Below are positions 48,043 through 56,976 of a stretch of DNA of 64,000 nt, in pieces (within the stretch, counting starts at the first letter, position 1; each line of letters opens with the position of its first letter). This DNA comes from Algorimicrobium hallyeonense. Its GTDB lineage: Bacteria; Bacteroidota; Bacteroidia; Flavobacteriales; Flavobacteriaceae. The notes beneath the pieces were generated by a model. It saw nothing but the letters and a program-made list of their open reading frames with translations, did no database searches and was not told where the DNA came from. The translations under genes and the position numbers were made by a program. The stretch is taken from assembly GCF_042657385.1 (NCBI RefSeq), contig NZ_JBHSLA010000004.1, forward strand, positions 1 to 64,000, read 5' to 3'.

Positions 48043-48465
48043 TTAGGATGGAATAAAACTCTGAATAGCCAATTCATAACTTTGAAGACCAAATCCTAAA
48101 ACAACGCCTTTGGCATGAGGTGCAACATAGGAATGATGTCTAAATCCTTCGCGCTTAAACGTATTAGAAATATGAACTTCTACAACAGGGGTTTCTATGG
48201 CAGCAACGGCATCACCAATGCCTACAGACGTATGCGTATAAGCGGCTGCATTTAAAATAATCCCATGATAGCTAAAACCGACTTCTTGAATTTTGTCAAT
48301 AATTTCACCTTCAATATTAGATTGAAAATGCTCTATTGTAAATGACTCATATTTTGACTTGATGGTATCAAAAAATTCAATGAACGTTAAGCTCCCGTAA
48401 ATTTGCGGTTCACGTTTCCCTAACAAGTTTAAATTGGGACCGTTTATAATGATTAGTTTTTTCAT
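48043..48465 (-). CDS. aroQ: Type II 3-dehydroquinate dehydratase
   Basis: AroQ performs the third shikimate-pathway step. The 140-residue protein has the signature IINGPNLNLLGKREPQIYG, the catalytic tyrosine region, GIILNAAAYTHTSVGIGDA and the conserved VEVHISN. Length is normal for type II. It is the only shikimate gene seen here, with no neighbouring aro genes. Confidence 0.96.
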   Translation of the reverse strand: MKKLIIINGPNLNLLGKREPQIYGSLTFIEFFDTIKSKYESFTIEHFQSNIEGEIIDKIQEVGFSYHGIILNAAAYTHTSVGIGDAVAAIETPVVEVHISNTFKREGFRHHSYVAPHAKGVVLGFGLQSYELAIQSFIPS

Positions 48466-48478
48466 AAAGTAAAGGTAT

Positions 48479-48508
48479 AAAAAAAACCGAAGTGTGGACT
48501 CCGGTTTT
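48479..48508 (-). terminator. Terminator of the first clustered beta-barrel gene
   Basis: AACCGAAGT and ACTCCGGTT pair with one mismatch around GTGG, with a long T-run on the minus strand. It lies 20 bases after the stop of the gene at 48529. Confidence 0.75.
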
Positions 48509-48528
48509 AATTTATGATTATGTGCGGT

Positions 48529-49167
48529 TTAGAACATGAAACCAACACCTACTTGCCATAGTGCGTTTTTAGCATCTACGTTTTCAAAAACAGTATCATC
48601 TTTAAAAATGTCTGTTAAACCAAATGTATAACGACCATTTACAAAAAATCCGTTATCAAATTTATATGCGGCTCCTAAAGCTAAACTTGTATCAAAATCT
48701 TTGATATAGGAATCATCTTGATTAATTTCAATATCACCACCATCCGAATTTGGTTGAAAATCTAACTCTTCATGAATTTTAAAACCAAATTGTGGTCCGG
48801 CTTCTACACTTAATCCTTCAACTAAATATACTTTAACTAATACAGGTACTTGGATATAATCCAATTGGTATTCTATATTATCGTCCGTATCAAAAACATT
48901 GTCTTGATCTATTTCACGCACATCAAAACCTTGTCCAGAGTACATAACTTCTGGCTGAATGGATAAGCGTTCTGTAATTGGGATTTCGGCTAAAACACCC
49001 ACATTAAAACTAGTACGCGATTTTAAATCATTAAAATCATCACTCGTAATTGTGGAAAAGTTTACACCACCTTTTACTCCAAATTGAACGGCTTTTGAAT
49101 CCGATTGTGCATATATACTTGTTAAGCTAAAAACTGCGGCTGCAGCAACTAAAAATACTTTTTTCAT
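48529..49167 (-). CDS. PorT-like family outer membrane beta-barrel
   Basis: The 212-residue protein has a signal peptide (TSIYAQ), begins VQFGVKGGVNFSTI and has the family segments ERLSIQPEVMYSGQG, YIQVPVLVKVYL and VEAGPQFGF. It ends WQVGVGFMF with the barrel terminal aromatic. It is the first of four barrel genes in a row and is clearly related to the one at 50823. Confidence 0.88.
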   Translation of the reverse strand: MKKVFLVAAAAVFSLTSIYAQSDSKAVQFGVKGGVNFSTITSDDFNDLKSRTSFNVGVLAEIPITERLSIQPEVMYSGQGFDVREIDQDNVFDTDDNIEYQLDYIQVPVLVKVYLVEGLSVEAGPQFGFKIHEELDFQPNSDGGDIEINQDDSYIKDFDTSLALGAAYKFDNGFFVNGRYTFGLTDIFKDDTVFENVDAKNALWQVGVGFMF

Positions 49168-49383
49168 TTGTTTTGCTTTTTTAGGGTTTATAATTATTAT
49201 GGTACAAAGATGTCTATCTTTTAAAATAGAAATTGACGTTTTCCATAAGAAAAATAACGCGAAAAATAATTTTATAAATTTGAAGGCAGATTTAAATAGT
49301 ACTGTTAATAAACTAACATTTTGACAATTAATAAATTAGCTGCTCTAACCTGAAAATTGTGTTCAAATGAGATTTTTAAGTAT

Positions 49384-49413
49384 AAAAAAACCGAAGCTTT
49401 CGCTTCGGTTTTT
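49384..49413 (-). terminator. Terminator of the second barrel gene
   Basis: On the minus strand CCGAAGC-GAAA-GCTTCGG forms a perfect stem with a stable GNRA-type loop, followed by a T-run. Confidence 0.88.
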
Positions 49414-49434
49414 AAACATTTCAATAATTTGGAA

Positions 49435-50028
49435 TTAGAATTTGTAAACCAATCCAAAGTTGATATCACGTAAGTTCAAACCAAATGATAATGTATCATA
49501 AGATTCAGCTCCATCGAAATCAGCTTTTTCTGTTGTATATCCTAAAATACCAAAAGAAGCCTCTAACGCGAATGACTTAGATATAAAATAACTAACACCT
49601 GGCGCTACACCTACTGCAAAACCATCCGTTTTAACGTCTGCTAATTTATCATCCGTACTTCTGTAATCAACACCTAGTTCTCCAAATACTGAAAACTGAC
49701 TATCCGGAGTAAAATAATATCTACCAAATACACCAGCAGATAATGTTCCCATATCAACTGTATCAACAGGACCTGATTCTGCTTTTCTAGATATATATCC
49801 TAATTTTGCTCCAACAGCAATATTTTCAGTCACGAAAAATCCTGCTTGAGGTGCTATTTCAAAAACGTTAGCCTTATCGTCTGCAATTTTTTCAGAACCA
49901 AAACCAACTGAACCAGAAATAAAAATATCTCCTTTTGCAAAACCAGTTGTTTGATCATTGTCATTCTGTGCATTCACATTTGTGAAACCAATTACAGCAA
50001 TAGCTGCAGTAAATAATAATTTTTTCAT
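49435..50028 (-). CDS. Outer membrane beta-barrel protein (OMP_b-brl type)
   Basis: The 197-residue protein has a signal peptide (TNVNAQ) and starts FAKGDIFISGSVGFGSEK, with strands to NFGLVYKF. FEIAPQAGFFVTENIAVGAKLGY resembles flavobacterial outer-membrane barrels with an opacity-type fold. It is less similar to its neighbours than they are to each other. Its promoter box lies in a short palindrome. Confidence 0.85.
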   Translation of the reverse strand: MKKLLFTAAIAVIGFTNVNAQNDNDQTTGFAKGDIFISGSVGFGSEKIADDKANVFEIAPQAGFFVTENIAVGAKLGYISRKAESGPVDTVDMGTLSAGVFGRYYFTPDSQFSVFGELGVDYRSTDDKLADVKTDGFAVGVAPGVSYFISKSFALEASFGILGYTTEKADFDGAESYDTLSFGLNLRDINFGLVYKF

Positions 50029-50064
50029 TTAATAATTTAATTAAGTTTTTAATTTTTGAATCGG

Positions 50065-50072
50065 CAAAAATA
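50065..50072 (-). promoter_or_regulatory. Promoter -7 box inside a short palindrome
   Basis: The minus strand reads TATTTTTG. GAATCGGC (50058-50065) and GCCGAATC (50074-50081) flank it as an imperfect inverted repeat, a possible regulator site over the promoter. Confidence 0.45.
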
Positions 50073-50121
50073 CGCCGAATCATCATATCAACCAAATTAA
50101 AAGTAAGTATAATCTTATATT

Positions 50122-50712
50122 TTAAAAACCAAATTCTACGCCAAAATTAAAGGAATTGAAACCACTACCAGAAACATAGGTTCCACCATAGTAAGTATCT
50201 CCATAATCTACACCTCCAGAAATACTTTGGAAAGATGCTATTAAGGCAATGGTTCCCAAATCAAAACCAAATTTTGGTCGCGCATAAAATCCTGATTTAG
50301 CATCGCCAGACACGTTAAGTCCCACACCTAAATCAATTCCACCAAAAAACTTACGGTCTGCAAAATAATATCGTGCTGAAGCCGCAATAGGAACGAATGA
50401 GGCATCCTTATAATCAGCTATAATATAAAGTTCATCATCAAAATAGCGGTTATAACTGTAACTTCCATCAGCTATAAAATGTGTGTACCCTAATAAACCA
50501 CCTATTTCTAGGTTGTCAATGATTTCAAATAAGTAGGCACCATCAAATCCAAAGTTAAACGATGCAATATCGCTAGAAGTACTTAATGGCAACCCTATAT
50601 TGGCACCTATATAAAACCCTCCTGTTTTAGCCTTTTCCACAAAATCATCCTGTGCATTCATTTTTGTTAACCCGAACACTGCTATAGCAGCCAATAAAAT
50701 TGTTTTTTTCAT
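50122..50712 (-). CDS. Outer membrane beta-barrel protein
   Basis: The 196-residue protein has a signal peptide (TKMNAQ), an N-terminal GGFYIGANIGLPLST and a barrel pattern ending FNSFNFGVEFGF. Its central part contains Tyr/Asp-rich loops (YSYNRYFDDELY). No separate family recognised. It is the third barrel in the cluster. Confidence 0.83.
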   Translation of the reverse strand: MKKTILLAAIAVFGLTKMNAQDDFVEKAKTGGFYIGANIGLPLSTSSDIASFNFGFDGAYLFEIIDNLEIGGLLGYTHFIADGSYSYNRYFDDELYIIADYKDASFVPIAASARYYFADRKFFGGIDLGVGLNVSGDAKSGFYARPKFGFDLGTIALIASFQSISGGVDYGDTYYGGTYVSGSGFNSFNFGVEFGF

Positions 50713-50771
50713 AATTGTTAGTTTTAGTTAATAGATTGATATACTTAAAGATAAACAAATAACATAAACAA

Positions 50772-50800
50772 AAAAAAGCCAAAACAGTGTTTTGGCTTTT
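50772..50800 (-). terminator. Terminator of the fourth barrel gene
   Basis: AAAAGCCAAAAC (50774-50785) pairs with GTTTTGGCTTTT (50789-50800) around an AGT loop. It lies 22 bases after the stop at 50823. Confidence 0.85.
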
Positions 50801-50822
50801 TAATATCATTAGGTTGTAATGT

Positions 50823-51494
50823 TTAAAACATAAAACCTGCGGATAATTGAATTACACGGTTTTTACGTGAAAAAGAAAATAATCCAAAATCAGCAAAATC
50901 TCCGTAAAAATCTTCATCATCCACTTTAGATAATCCTAAATTATAACGAGCCGTAAAGAAAAGTCCACTTTCCATTTCATAACTCGCTCCAAAATTTAAT
51001 CCAAAGTCAAGTGACTTGTATAAATCCTTTGTATCAATTTTAACATCGCCTTCTTCTAGATAATCATTATAATAATCATTTCGCTCATCTTTAGCCGAAA
51101 CTAAAAAACCTATTTGAGGTCCCGCTTCTATGCTTAAACCATCAATAGGAAAGAATTTAGCCATAATTGGAATGTTAACATAGCTTAAATTTACATTATA
51201 ATCTTGTTTACGATCATCAATATCGAAATAAGTCGATTTGAAACCCTGGTTAGAAAATAATAATTCAGGCTGTAATGCAAACTTTTCAGTGAGCTTTAAT
51301 TCAGCTAAACCACCAATATGAAAGCCAACTTTCATTTCAGCGTCTTGAAAATCCTCGTCAAAACCAGAAACGCCAAAATCTCCAGCTAAATTTGCAAAGT
51401 TAACACCACCTTTAACACCAAACCTGACGTCTTGTGCTGATAGTGCACCCATACTGAACACAGCAACAGCTGCACATACTAATAATTTTTTCAT
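50823..51494 (-). CDS. PorT-like family outer membrane beta-barrel
   Basis: The 223-residue protein has a signal peptide (GALSAQ) and starts VRFGVKGGVNFANL. LTEKFALQPELLFSNQGF, YVNIPIMAKFF and IEAGPQIGFLVS parallel the barrel at 48529, so the two are paralogues. It ends VIQLSAGFMF. Its upstream region separates it from the divergent recombinase gene. Confidence 0.88.
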   Translation of the reverse strand: MKKLLVCAAVAVFSMGALSAQDVRFGVKGGVNFANLAGDFGVSGFDEDFQDAEMKVGFHIGGLAELKLTEKFALQPELLFSNQGFKSTYFDIDDRKQDYNVNLSYVNIPIMAKFFPIDGLSIEAGPQIGFLVSAKDERNDYYNDYLEEGDVKIDTKDLYKSLDFGLNFGASYEMESGLFFTARYNLGLSKVDDEDFYGDFADFGLFSFSRKNRVIQLSAGFMF

Positions 51495-51696
51495 AATTTT
51501 AAGTTTTAATTAATTGATTATCACAAACTAACCACTTTTTTCGCAATAATTAAAGTTTTGAAGCTAACTTATTAACATTCTAATTAACAATAAAAAACAA
51601 ACTATTGATTTTCAGATGTTTATATCTTTAGTTGTTAACAATTACAAAACCTATATCCGCTTTTAAGGAGATTTACATACATTTAAAACTTTATCC

Positions 51697-51704
51697 TATC
51701 TTTG
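51697..51704 (+). promoter_or_regulatory. Promoter -7 box of the recombinase gene
   Basis: TATCTTTG matches TAnnTTTG and ends 5 bases before the ATG at 51710, so the mRNA would be leaderless. This supports the shorter start over the upstream TTG at 51632. Confidence 0.5.
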
Positions 51705-51709
51705 TTACA

Positions 51710-52621
51710 ATGACCTGGAACCAAGCCTTAACGGATTTTAATTTATACCTAAAAATTGAACGTGGATTATCGCCAAATACCATTGCCAGTTATACTTTTG
51801 ATATAGAGAAATTGATAGCTTTTCTAGAGGAACATAACATGAACAGTTCTCCTAATCAAATCACGTCTGAAACGGTTCAGCAATTTATTTACGACATAGC
51901 AAAAGATATCAATCCACGCTCACAATCCCGCATTATATCCGGGTTGCGCAGTTTTTTTGGTTATTTAGTTTTTGAGGATTATAGAACCGATAATCCAATT
52001 GATTTAATTGAATCCCCTAGAATTGGCCGGAAACTTCCAGACACTTTAAGCTTAAAAGATATTGACCGGATTATTAATGCTATTGATTTAACCAAAGAAT
52101 ACAATCAAGTACGGATTGGTGAACGCGATAGAACCATGTTGGAAACCCTCTATGGATGCGGTTTACGCGTTAGTGAATTGGTGAGTCTGAAAATTTCAGA
52201 TTTGTTTTTTGAAGAAGGATTTATCAACGTTACTGGAAAGGGCGATAAACAGCGTTTTGTTCCTATTAGTCCTACAACTCAAAAATATATAACTATTTAT
52301 ATTCGCGATGTTCGTTCTGCTATAGATGTTCAAAAAGAATATAACGACACCTTATTTTTAAACAATCGTGGCAAGCAACTAACGCGTGCCATGATTTTTA
52401 CCATTATTAAAAAATTAGCGACAGAAATAAATCTCAATAAAACCATTTCCCCACACACCTTCAGGCATTCCTTTGCAACACATTTATTAGAAAATGGTGC
52501 CGATTTAAGAGCTATTCAAATGATGTTAGGTCACGAAAGCATCACCACCACCGAAATTTATGTGCATTTGGATAAAAAGCAATTGAAGAAAGCCATCCAA
52601 ACATTTCATCCTAGGAAATAA
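51710..52621 (+). CDS. xerD: Tyrosine recombinase XerD
   Basis: The 303-residue recombinase resolves chromosome dimers at dif. It has the N-terminal core-binding domain (TDFNLYLKIERGLSPNTIASY) and the catalytic residues in TLYGCGLRVSEL, HTFRHSFATHLL, GHESITTTEIYVHL (last Tyr). Length fits XerD. A longer in-frame start at 51632 is a TTG upstream of the -7 box and is unlikely. Terminator follows directly. Confidence 0.93.
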   Translation: MTWNQALTDFNLYLKIERGLSPNTIASYTFDIEKLIAFLEEHNMNSSPNQITSETVQQFIYDIAKDINPRSQSRIISGLRSFFGYLVFEDYRTDNPIDLIESPRIGRKLPDTLSLKDIDRIINAIDLTKEYNQVRIGERDRTMLETLYGCGLRVSELVSLKISDLFFEEGFINVTGKGDKQRFVPISPTTQKYITIYIRDVRSAIDVQKEYNDTLFLNNRGKQLTRAMIFTIIKKLATEINLNKTISPHTFRHSFATHLLENGADLRAIQMMLGHESITTTEIYVHLDKKQLKKAIQTFHPRK

Positions 52622-52630
52622 ACTGCCAAA

Positions 52631-52663
52631 AAAAAAGTCCCTCTTTTTAAAGAAGGACTTTTT
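52631..52663. terminator. Bidirectional terminator between xerD and rny
   Basis: AAAAAGTCC and GGACTTTTT pair, extended inward by TCTTT with AAAGA past one mismatch. Confidence 0.8.
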
Positions 52664-52684
52664 ATATATCTAAAATATAATATT

Positions 52685-54256
52685 TTATTTCGCAATATTT
52701 ACTGCACGTGTCTCACGAATTACCGTGACTTTAACTTGACCTGGATAGGTCATATCTGTTTGAATTTTTTGAGAAATACTAAAGGATAAATCAGCTGCTT
52801 TTTGATCATCCACTTTTTCGCTTTCTACAATAACACGTAATTCACGACCTGCTTGAATAGCATAGGCTTTTTTAACACCTCCAAACCCGAAAGCAATATC
52901 TTCCAAATCTTTTAAACGTTGAATATAACTATCAAGAACTTGACGTCTTGCGCCAGGTCTTGCGCCTGAAATAGCATCACAAACTTGAACTATTGGCGCT
53001 AATAAGGATTTCATTTCAATTTCATCGTGGTGAGCACCTATGGCATTACAAACATCATCTTTCTCACCAAACTTTTCAGCCCATTGCATACCTAAAATAG
53101 CATGTGGTGTTTCCATATCTGCTTCCGCATCTGGCACTTTACCAATATCATGTAATAATCCGGCACGTTTAGCCATTTTTGGATTTAAGCCTAATTCGGC
53201 CGCCATTATACCACAAAGTTTAGCAACTTCACGCGAGTGTTGTAATAAGTTTTGACCGTAAGACGAACGGTATTTCATACGTCCAACCATCTTTATTAGT
53301 TCAGGATGAAGGTTATGAATTCCTAAATCGATTATAGTTCGTTTTCCTACTTCAATAATCTCTTGTTCAATTTGCTTGGTTGTTTTTTGAACCACCTCTT
53401 CAATACGTGCTGGGTGAATACGACCATCTGTTACCAATTTGTGTAAGGATAATCTAGCAATTTCACGACGTACAGAATCAAAACAAGATAAGATAATGGC
53501 TTCTGGTGTGTCATCAACAATAATCTCTACACCTGTTGCTGCTTCAATAGCCCGAATATTACGACCTTCACGACCAATAATACGACCTTTAACATCATCT
53601 GATTCGATATTGAAAACAGAGACACAGTTATCCACCGCCTCTTCCGTTCCAATACGCTGAATGGTATTAATAATAATTTTTTTAGCTTCTTGCTGCGCCG
53701 TTAGTTTAGATTCTTCAATCGTGCTCTGGATATACGCCATAGCATCATTTTTAGCTTCACCTTTTAAAGACTCTACTAATTGTGCTTTGGCATCTTCAGC
53801 AGACAGGCTAGAAATAACTTCTAGTTGTTCAATTTGACTTCTATGTAACCTATCTACTTCTTCTTGTTTCTTTTCAATAACTTCTAAGCGATGGTTGTAA
53901 TCCTTAACTTTTTCTTCCAGTCCATCGTTTAATTTTTTACTTTTTGAAAGCTCTCCAGACAATTGCGATTCTTTATCACGTGTACGCTTTTCGGCATCTG
54001 CCATCTTTTTGTCACGTGAGTTAATCACTTTTTCATGTTCTGATTTTAACTCAATAAATTTTTCCTTTGCTTGAAGTATTTTATCCTTCTTAATTGATTC
54101 GCCTTCACTTTTAGCTTCTTTTAAAATAGCTGAAGCCGATTTTTTTGCGCTTTTAATAACTTTAGAAGCGTTGTTGCGCTCTAGCACTTTAGCAACAATA
54201 AAACCTATTATAATACCTAATAATATTCCACCTACAATAACAATTGTATTATCCAT
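52685..54256 (-). CDS. rny: Ribonuclease Y
   Basis: RNase Y is a membrane-bound endonuclease that starts mRNA decay. The 523-residue protein has an N-terminal membrane helix (IVGGILLGIIIGFIVAKVL), a long coiled coil (about 30-200), a KH domain (GRIIGREGRNIRAIEAATG) and an HD domain (LLQHSREVAKLCGIMA, GLLHDIGKVPD). It lies downstream of the 6S-like RNA gene. Confidence 0.96.
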   Translation of the reverse strand: MDNTIVIVGGILLGIIIGFIVAKVLERNNASKVIKSAKKSASAILKEAKSEGESIKKDKILQAKEKFIELKSEHEKVINSRDKKMADAEKRTRDKESQLSGELSKSKKLNDGLEEKVKDYNHRLEVIEKKQEEVDRLHRSQIEQLEVISSLSAEDAKAQLVESLKGEAKNDAMAYIQSTIEESKLTAQQEAKKIIINTIQRIGTEEAVDNCVSVFNIESDDVKGRIIGREGRNIRAIEAATGVEIIVDDTPEAIILSCFDSVRREIARLSLHKLVTDGRIHPARIEEVVQKTTKQIEQEIIEVGKRTIIDLGIHNLHPELIKMVGRMKYRSSYGQNLLQHSREVAKLCGIMAAELGLNPKMAKRAGLLHDIGKVPDAEADMETPHAILGMQWAEKFGEKDDVCNAIGAHHDEIEMKSLLAPIVQVCDAISGARPGARRQVLDSYIQRLKDLEDIAFGFGGVKKAYAIQAGRELRVIVESEKVDDQKAADLSFSISQKIQTDMTYPGQVKVTVIRETRAVNIAK

Positions 54257-54278
54257 TTTCTAGTTGATTAATTTATAT

Positions 54279-54468
54279 AAAAAAAGCCTGCATCAGAATA
54301 AAGTTTTGTATAAACTCCTTAAAACAAGTTTAGGGATACCAAGCTGATCAAGGGTCTGTTCGAGATACTGAATAAATTCAGCACTAACAGCATGCTTTTA
54401 CAACTTAAACTCACCCTTTTTAAAGAATTCGTGTTGAGTTTATCAAAAAAAATAACTAATGCAGGCAG
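54279..54468 (-). ncRNA. ssrS: 6S RNA, 6S-Flavo type
   Basis: On the minus strand about 185 bases form a long closed rod. The terminal stem pairs GCCTGCATTAG (near 54456-54466) with CTGATGCAGGC (54286-54296) over 11 bp with one wobble, and the 3' side runs into seven T residues. A second stem pairs ATAAACTC with GAGTTTAT. An open central region and a small apical hairpin CTGAA-TTTA-TTCAG follow. This is the shape of 6S RNA, which binds and sequesters the housekeeping RNA polymerase. The place between zapA and rny fits the 6S family (zapA precedes ssrS in Enterobacteria). Identified from structure, not from a covariance-model search. Confidence 0.7.
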
Positions 54469-54494
54469 TAACCTTTATTTTATTTATAAGAACG

Positions 54495-54788
54495 TTAAGA
54501 GTTTAAATGCGAATCTAATAGGTCGTTTAAAGCATCTAACTTTAATTCCACTGTTTCATTCGCATAGTCTTTATCTAATGATTTCTGTTCCACTTGAGAA
54601 GCAAATTGCAAAGCGCACATGGCTAATACATCTTGCTTATCTTGAACAGAATAACTTTGCTCAAATTGCTTTATCATAGCTTCAATATTTTTGGCGGCTT
54701 TTCGCAACCCTTCTTCCTGACTCGGCGTAATCGTTAACGGATACACACGATTGGCTATTGATAATTTAATTTTTAGTTTTTCTGACAT
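54495..54788 (-). CDS. zapA: Cell division protein ZapA
   Basis: The 97-residue protein begins KLKIKLSIANRVYPLTI, with the ZapA beta-hairpin, followed by helices (EEGLRKAAKNIEAMIKQF, LAMCALQFASQVEQ). ZapA stabilises the FtsZ ring. The coiled-coil gene immediately upstream may be a functional partner. The 6S-like RNA follows it. Confidence 0.9.
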   Translation of the reverse strand: MSEKLKIKLSIANRVYPLTITPSQEEGLRKAAKNIEAMIKQFEQSYSVQDKQDVLAMCALQFASQVEQKSLDKDYANETVELKLDALNDLLDSHLNS

Positions 54789-54804
54789 TGAAAACTATGA
54801 TTCA

Positions 54805-55095
54805 TTACTCGGAAAGTTGCGCAATACAATGATCAATTTCCCGAATTAATGCGTTTATTTTGAGTTTTGTTTCTCTTTTATTTTCGTCACTGCCAAGCAT
54901 GGAATTGGCCATTTTCAGCGCTTCATATTTTTCTTCCCAATCAGCAATTTGCATTTTATGAGACTGAAGCATATGTTGAGAAGATTGGAGTTCTTGCTGT
55001 AATTTTAAATTTGCTTCTTTTAAAAGTCGCTGCTTATGTAAAACCTTGTTGATTTTGTTTTCTAAAGCATTTACAGTTTCTTCAATTTTACTCAT
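54805..55095 (-). CDS. Small coiled-coil protein, possible ZapA partner
   Basis: The 96-residue protein is almost entirely helical coiled coil (VNALENKINKVLHKQRLLKE, KLQQELQSSQHMLQS), with a C-terminal ETKLKINALIREIDHCIAQL. Place 16 bp before zapA suggests a divisome role comparable to ZapB, inferred from context only. Confidence 0.8.
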   Translation of the reverse strand: MSKIEETVNALENKINKVLHKQRLLKEANLKLQQELQSSQHMLQSHKMQIADWEEKYEALKMANSMLGSDENKRETKLKINALIREIDHCIAQLSE

Positions 55096-55272
55096 CTATC
55101 ATATCCATACTTATCTCACAAAGTTAACATACCTCGATTTAAATAACAATAGTTTTTCAATAAAAATTAAATAATTTACGTTTCTCCCTAAAATCGCTTC
55201 CTATGCTAATGCTTGCGGTTTTTGCTTGTCCAATTTGAATCAAATTGATATTTTAGCAACAACATCCATTTT

Positions 55273-56964
55273 ATGCAAAAATTCCTCACATTTTTTTTAC
55301 TATTCGCGTTTATAGGCCACGCCCAAACCCCCTATCCTACTGATTATTTTAGGCATCCATTAGATGTTACCATCATTCCATCTGGTACATTTGGCGAATT
55401 GCGTTCCAACCATTTTCATTCAGGAATGGATATTAAAACCCAACAACGCGAAGGTTTAAAAGTATTTGCAACGGCTAATGGGTATATTAGTCGTATAAAA
55501 ATTGCCCATTATGGTTACGGAAAAGCGCTTTACATAACACATCCAAATGGCTACACCACGGTGTACGCACATTTGCAGCAATTGTCCCCAACTTTAGAGG
55601 CTTATATAAAAAAGCTCCAATATGAACAGGAAACATTTGAGATTGAGGTATTTCCAAAAATAGATGAATTACCAGTTTTAAAAGGCGATTTGATTGCTTT
55701 TAGTGGAAACACAGGAGGTTCAGGCGGTCCACATTTGCATTATGAAATTCGTGATAATGCCGAAAGACCAATAAATCCGTTACTTTTTGGAATAGACATA
55801 ACCGATACTACCAAACCCATTATAACGGAAGTTTATGCCTACCCTATTTCTGAAGATTCCCATATAAATGGGACTAAAGAACGCCAAAAATTGCGTTTAA
55901 TTAATACGCCAAATGGCGATTATACCGTTGAAAATATTCAAGCATTTGGAAAAATTGGCTTTGCTATTGAAGCAAATGACAGACAAGATCTAGCCTCTAA
56001 TAAGAATGGTGTAGAGAACATTCAAACCTTTTATAATGGGAATCAGAAATTTGAAATGGATTTTAAACGCTTTACATTTGATGAATCCAGACTCCTAAAT
56101 CGCTATATTGATTACGGTCATTATACAGACAAAAAAGAACGGCTTCAAAAATTATTTGTAGAAAGTGGCAACACCTTAAGCATGTTGAAAAATATTGATG
56201 ATAATGGTTATATTCAAGTAGAAGATAGTACATCATCAGTTTATAAAGTCCGCGTTAAGGATTTTCATAATAATGATGTTTGGCTTACCATTAATATTGA
56301 AGGTTTAGTAGGAACCGATGTAAAACCAAAAGAAATTATAGAAACACCGTTTCATATATATTCAAAAAAAGCCAATGAACTTATAAATAAAAATGTCTCG
56401 GTATATTTTCCGCAGGATGCTTTTTTTGATGATTTTTATATCAATTTTGAAGTTAACAATGATACCATCACCTTACATGAAGATACCATTCCACTTCGTG
56501 AGAACTTTACAATAACCTACGACATTAGCAGTTATAAAGACCAAGATTCTGATAAATTATATATTGCACGTTTAGTAGGTTGGCGGAAACAATACACTAT
56601 TTATTCTAAAACCTATAGAAAAGAAAACACGCTAACAACATATAATAAAACGTTAGGAACTTACGCTTTAACCGTAGATAACATAAATCCCACAATAAAA
56701 CCCATCAATTTTACAGAAGGCAAATGGTTGAGTAAATACCGCTTTTTAAAAGTGAAGATTGAAGATGAAGGTTCAGGAATTTCTAATTATCGTGCTACTA
56801 TAAATGGCAAATGGATTTTAATGGAGTATGATTATAAAACAAATTTACTGGTTTATGATTTTAACGATAATGTTTCAACCGAAACAAAAAATAATTTAAA
56901 GATAATTGTAACAGATAATGTGGGAAATAATTCTACTTTTGAAACAACCTTTTTCCGAAAATAA
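55273..56964 (+). CDS. M23 family metallopeptidase
   Basis: The 563-residue protein has a signal peptide (IGHAQT) and an N-terminal LytM/M23 peptidase domain with HFHSGMDIK and GPHLHYEIRD, the zinc ligands of HxxxD and HxH. TTVYAHLQQL also fits. The long C-terminal part looks beta-rich with Ig-like features. It should cut peptidoglycan cross-links in the periplasm. It lies 12 bp before a TonB receptor gene. Confidence 0.92.
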   Translation: MQKFLTFFLLFAFIGHAQTPYPTDYFRHPLDVTIIPSGTFGELRSNHFHSGMDIKTQQREGLKVFATANGYISRIKIAHYGYGKALYITHPNGYTTVYAHLQQLSPTLEAYIKKLQYEQETFEIEVFPKIDELPVLKGDLIAFSGNTGGSGGPHLHYEIRDNAERPINPLLFGIDITDTTKPIITEVYAYPISEDSHINGTKERQKLRLINTPNGDYTVENIQAFGKIGFAIEANDRQDLASNKNGVENIQTFYNGNQKFEMDFKRFTFDESRLLNRYIDYGHYTDKKERLQKLFVESGNTLSMLKNIDDNGYIQVEDSTSSVYKVRVKDFHNNDVWLTINIEGLVGTDVKPKEIIETPFHIYSKKANELINKNVSVYFPQDAFFDDFYINFEVNNDTITLHEDTIPLRENFTITYDISSYKDQDSDKLYIARLVGWRKQYTIYSKTYRKENTLTTYNKTLGTYALTVDNINPTIKPINFTEGKWLSKYRFLKVKIEDEGSGISNYRATINGKWILMEYDYKTNLLVYDFNDNVSTETKNNLKIIVTDNVGNNSTFETTFFRK

Positions 56965-56976
56965 AAAATTAAAACC

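Noticed and set aside
51632..51709. A longer start for xerD using a TTG at 51632
   Set aside because: The -7 box at 51697-51704 lies inside this extension. The ATG at 51710 fits XerD N-termini.
54392..54679. A 95-residue plus-strand frame
   Set aside because: It overlaps zapA and the 6S-like RNA on the other strand and has no coding character.
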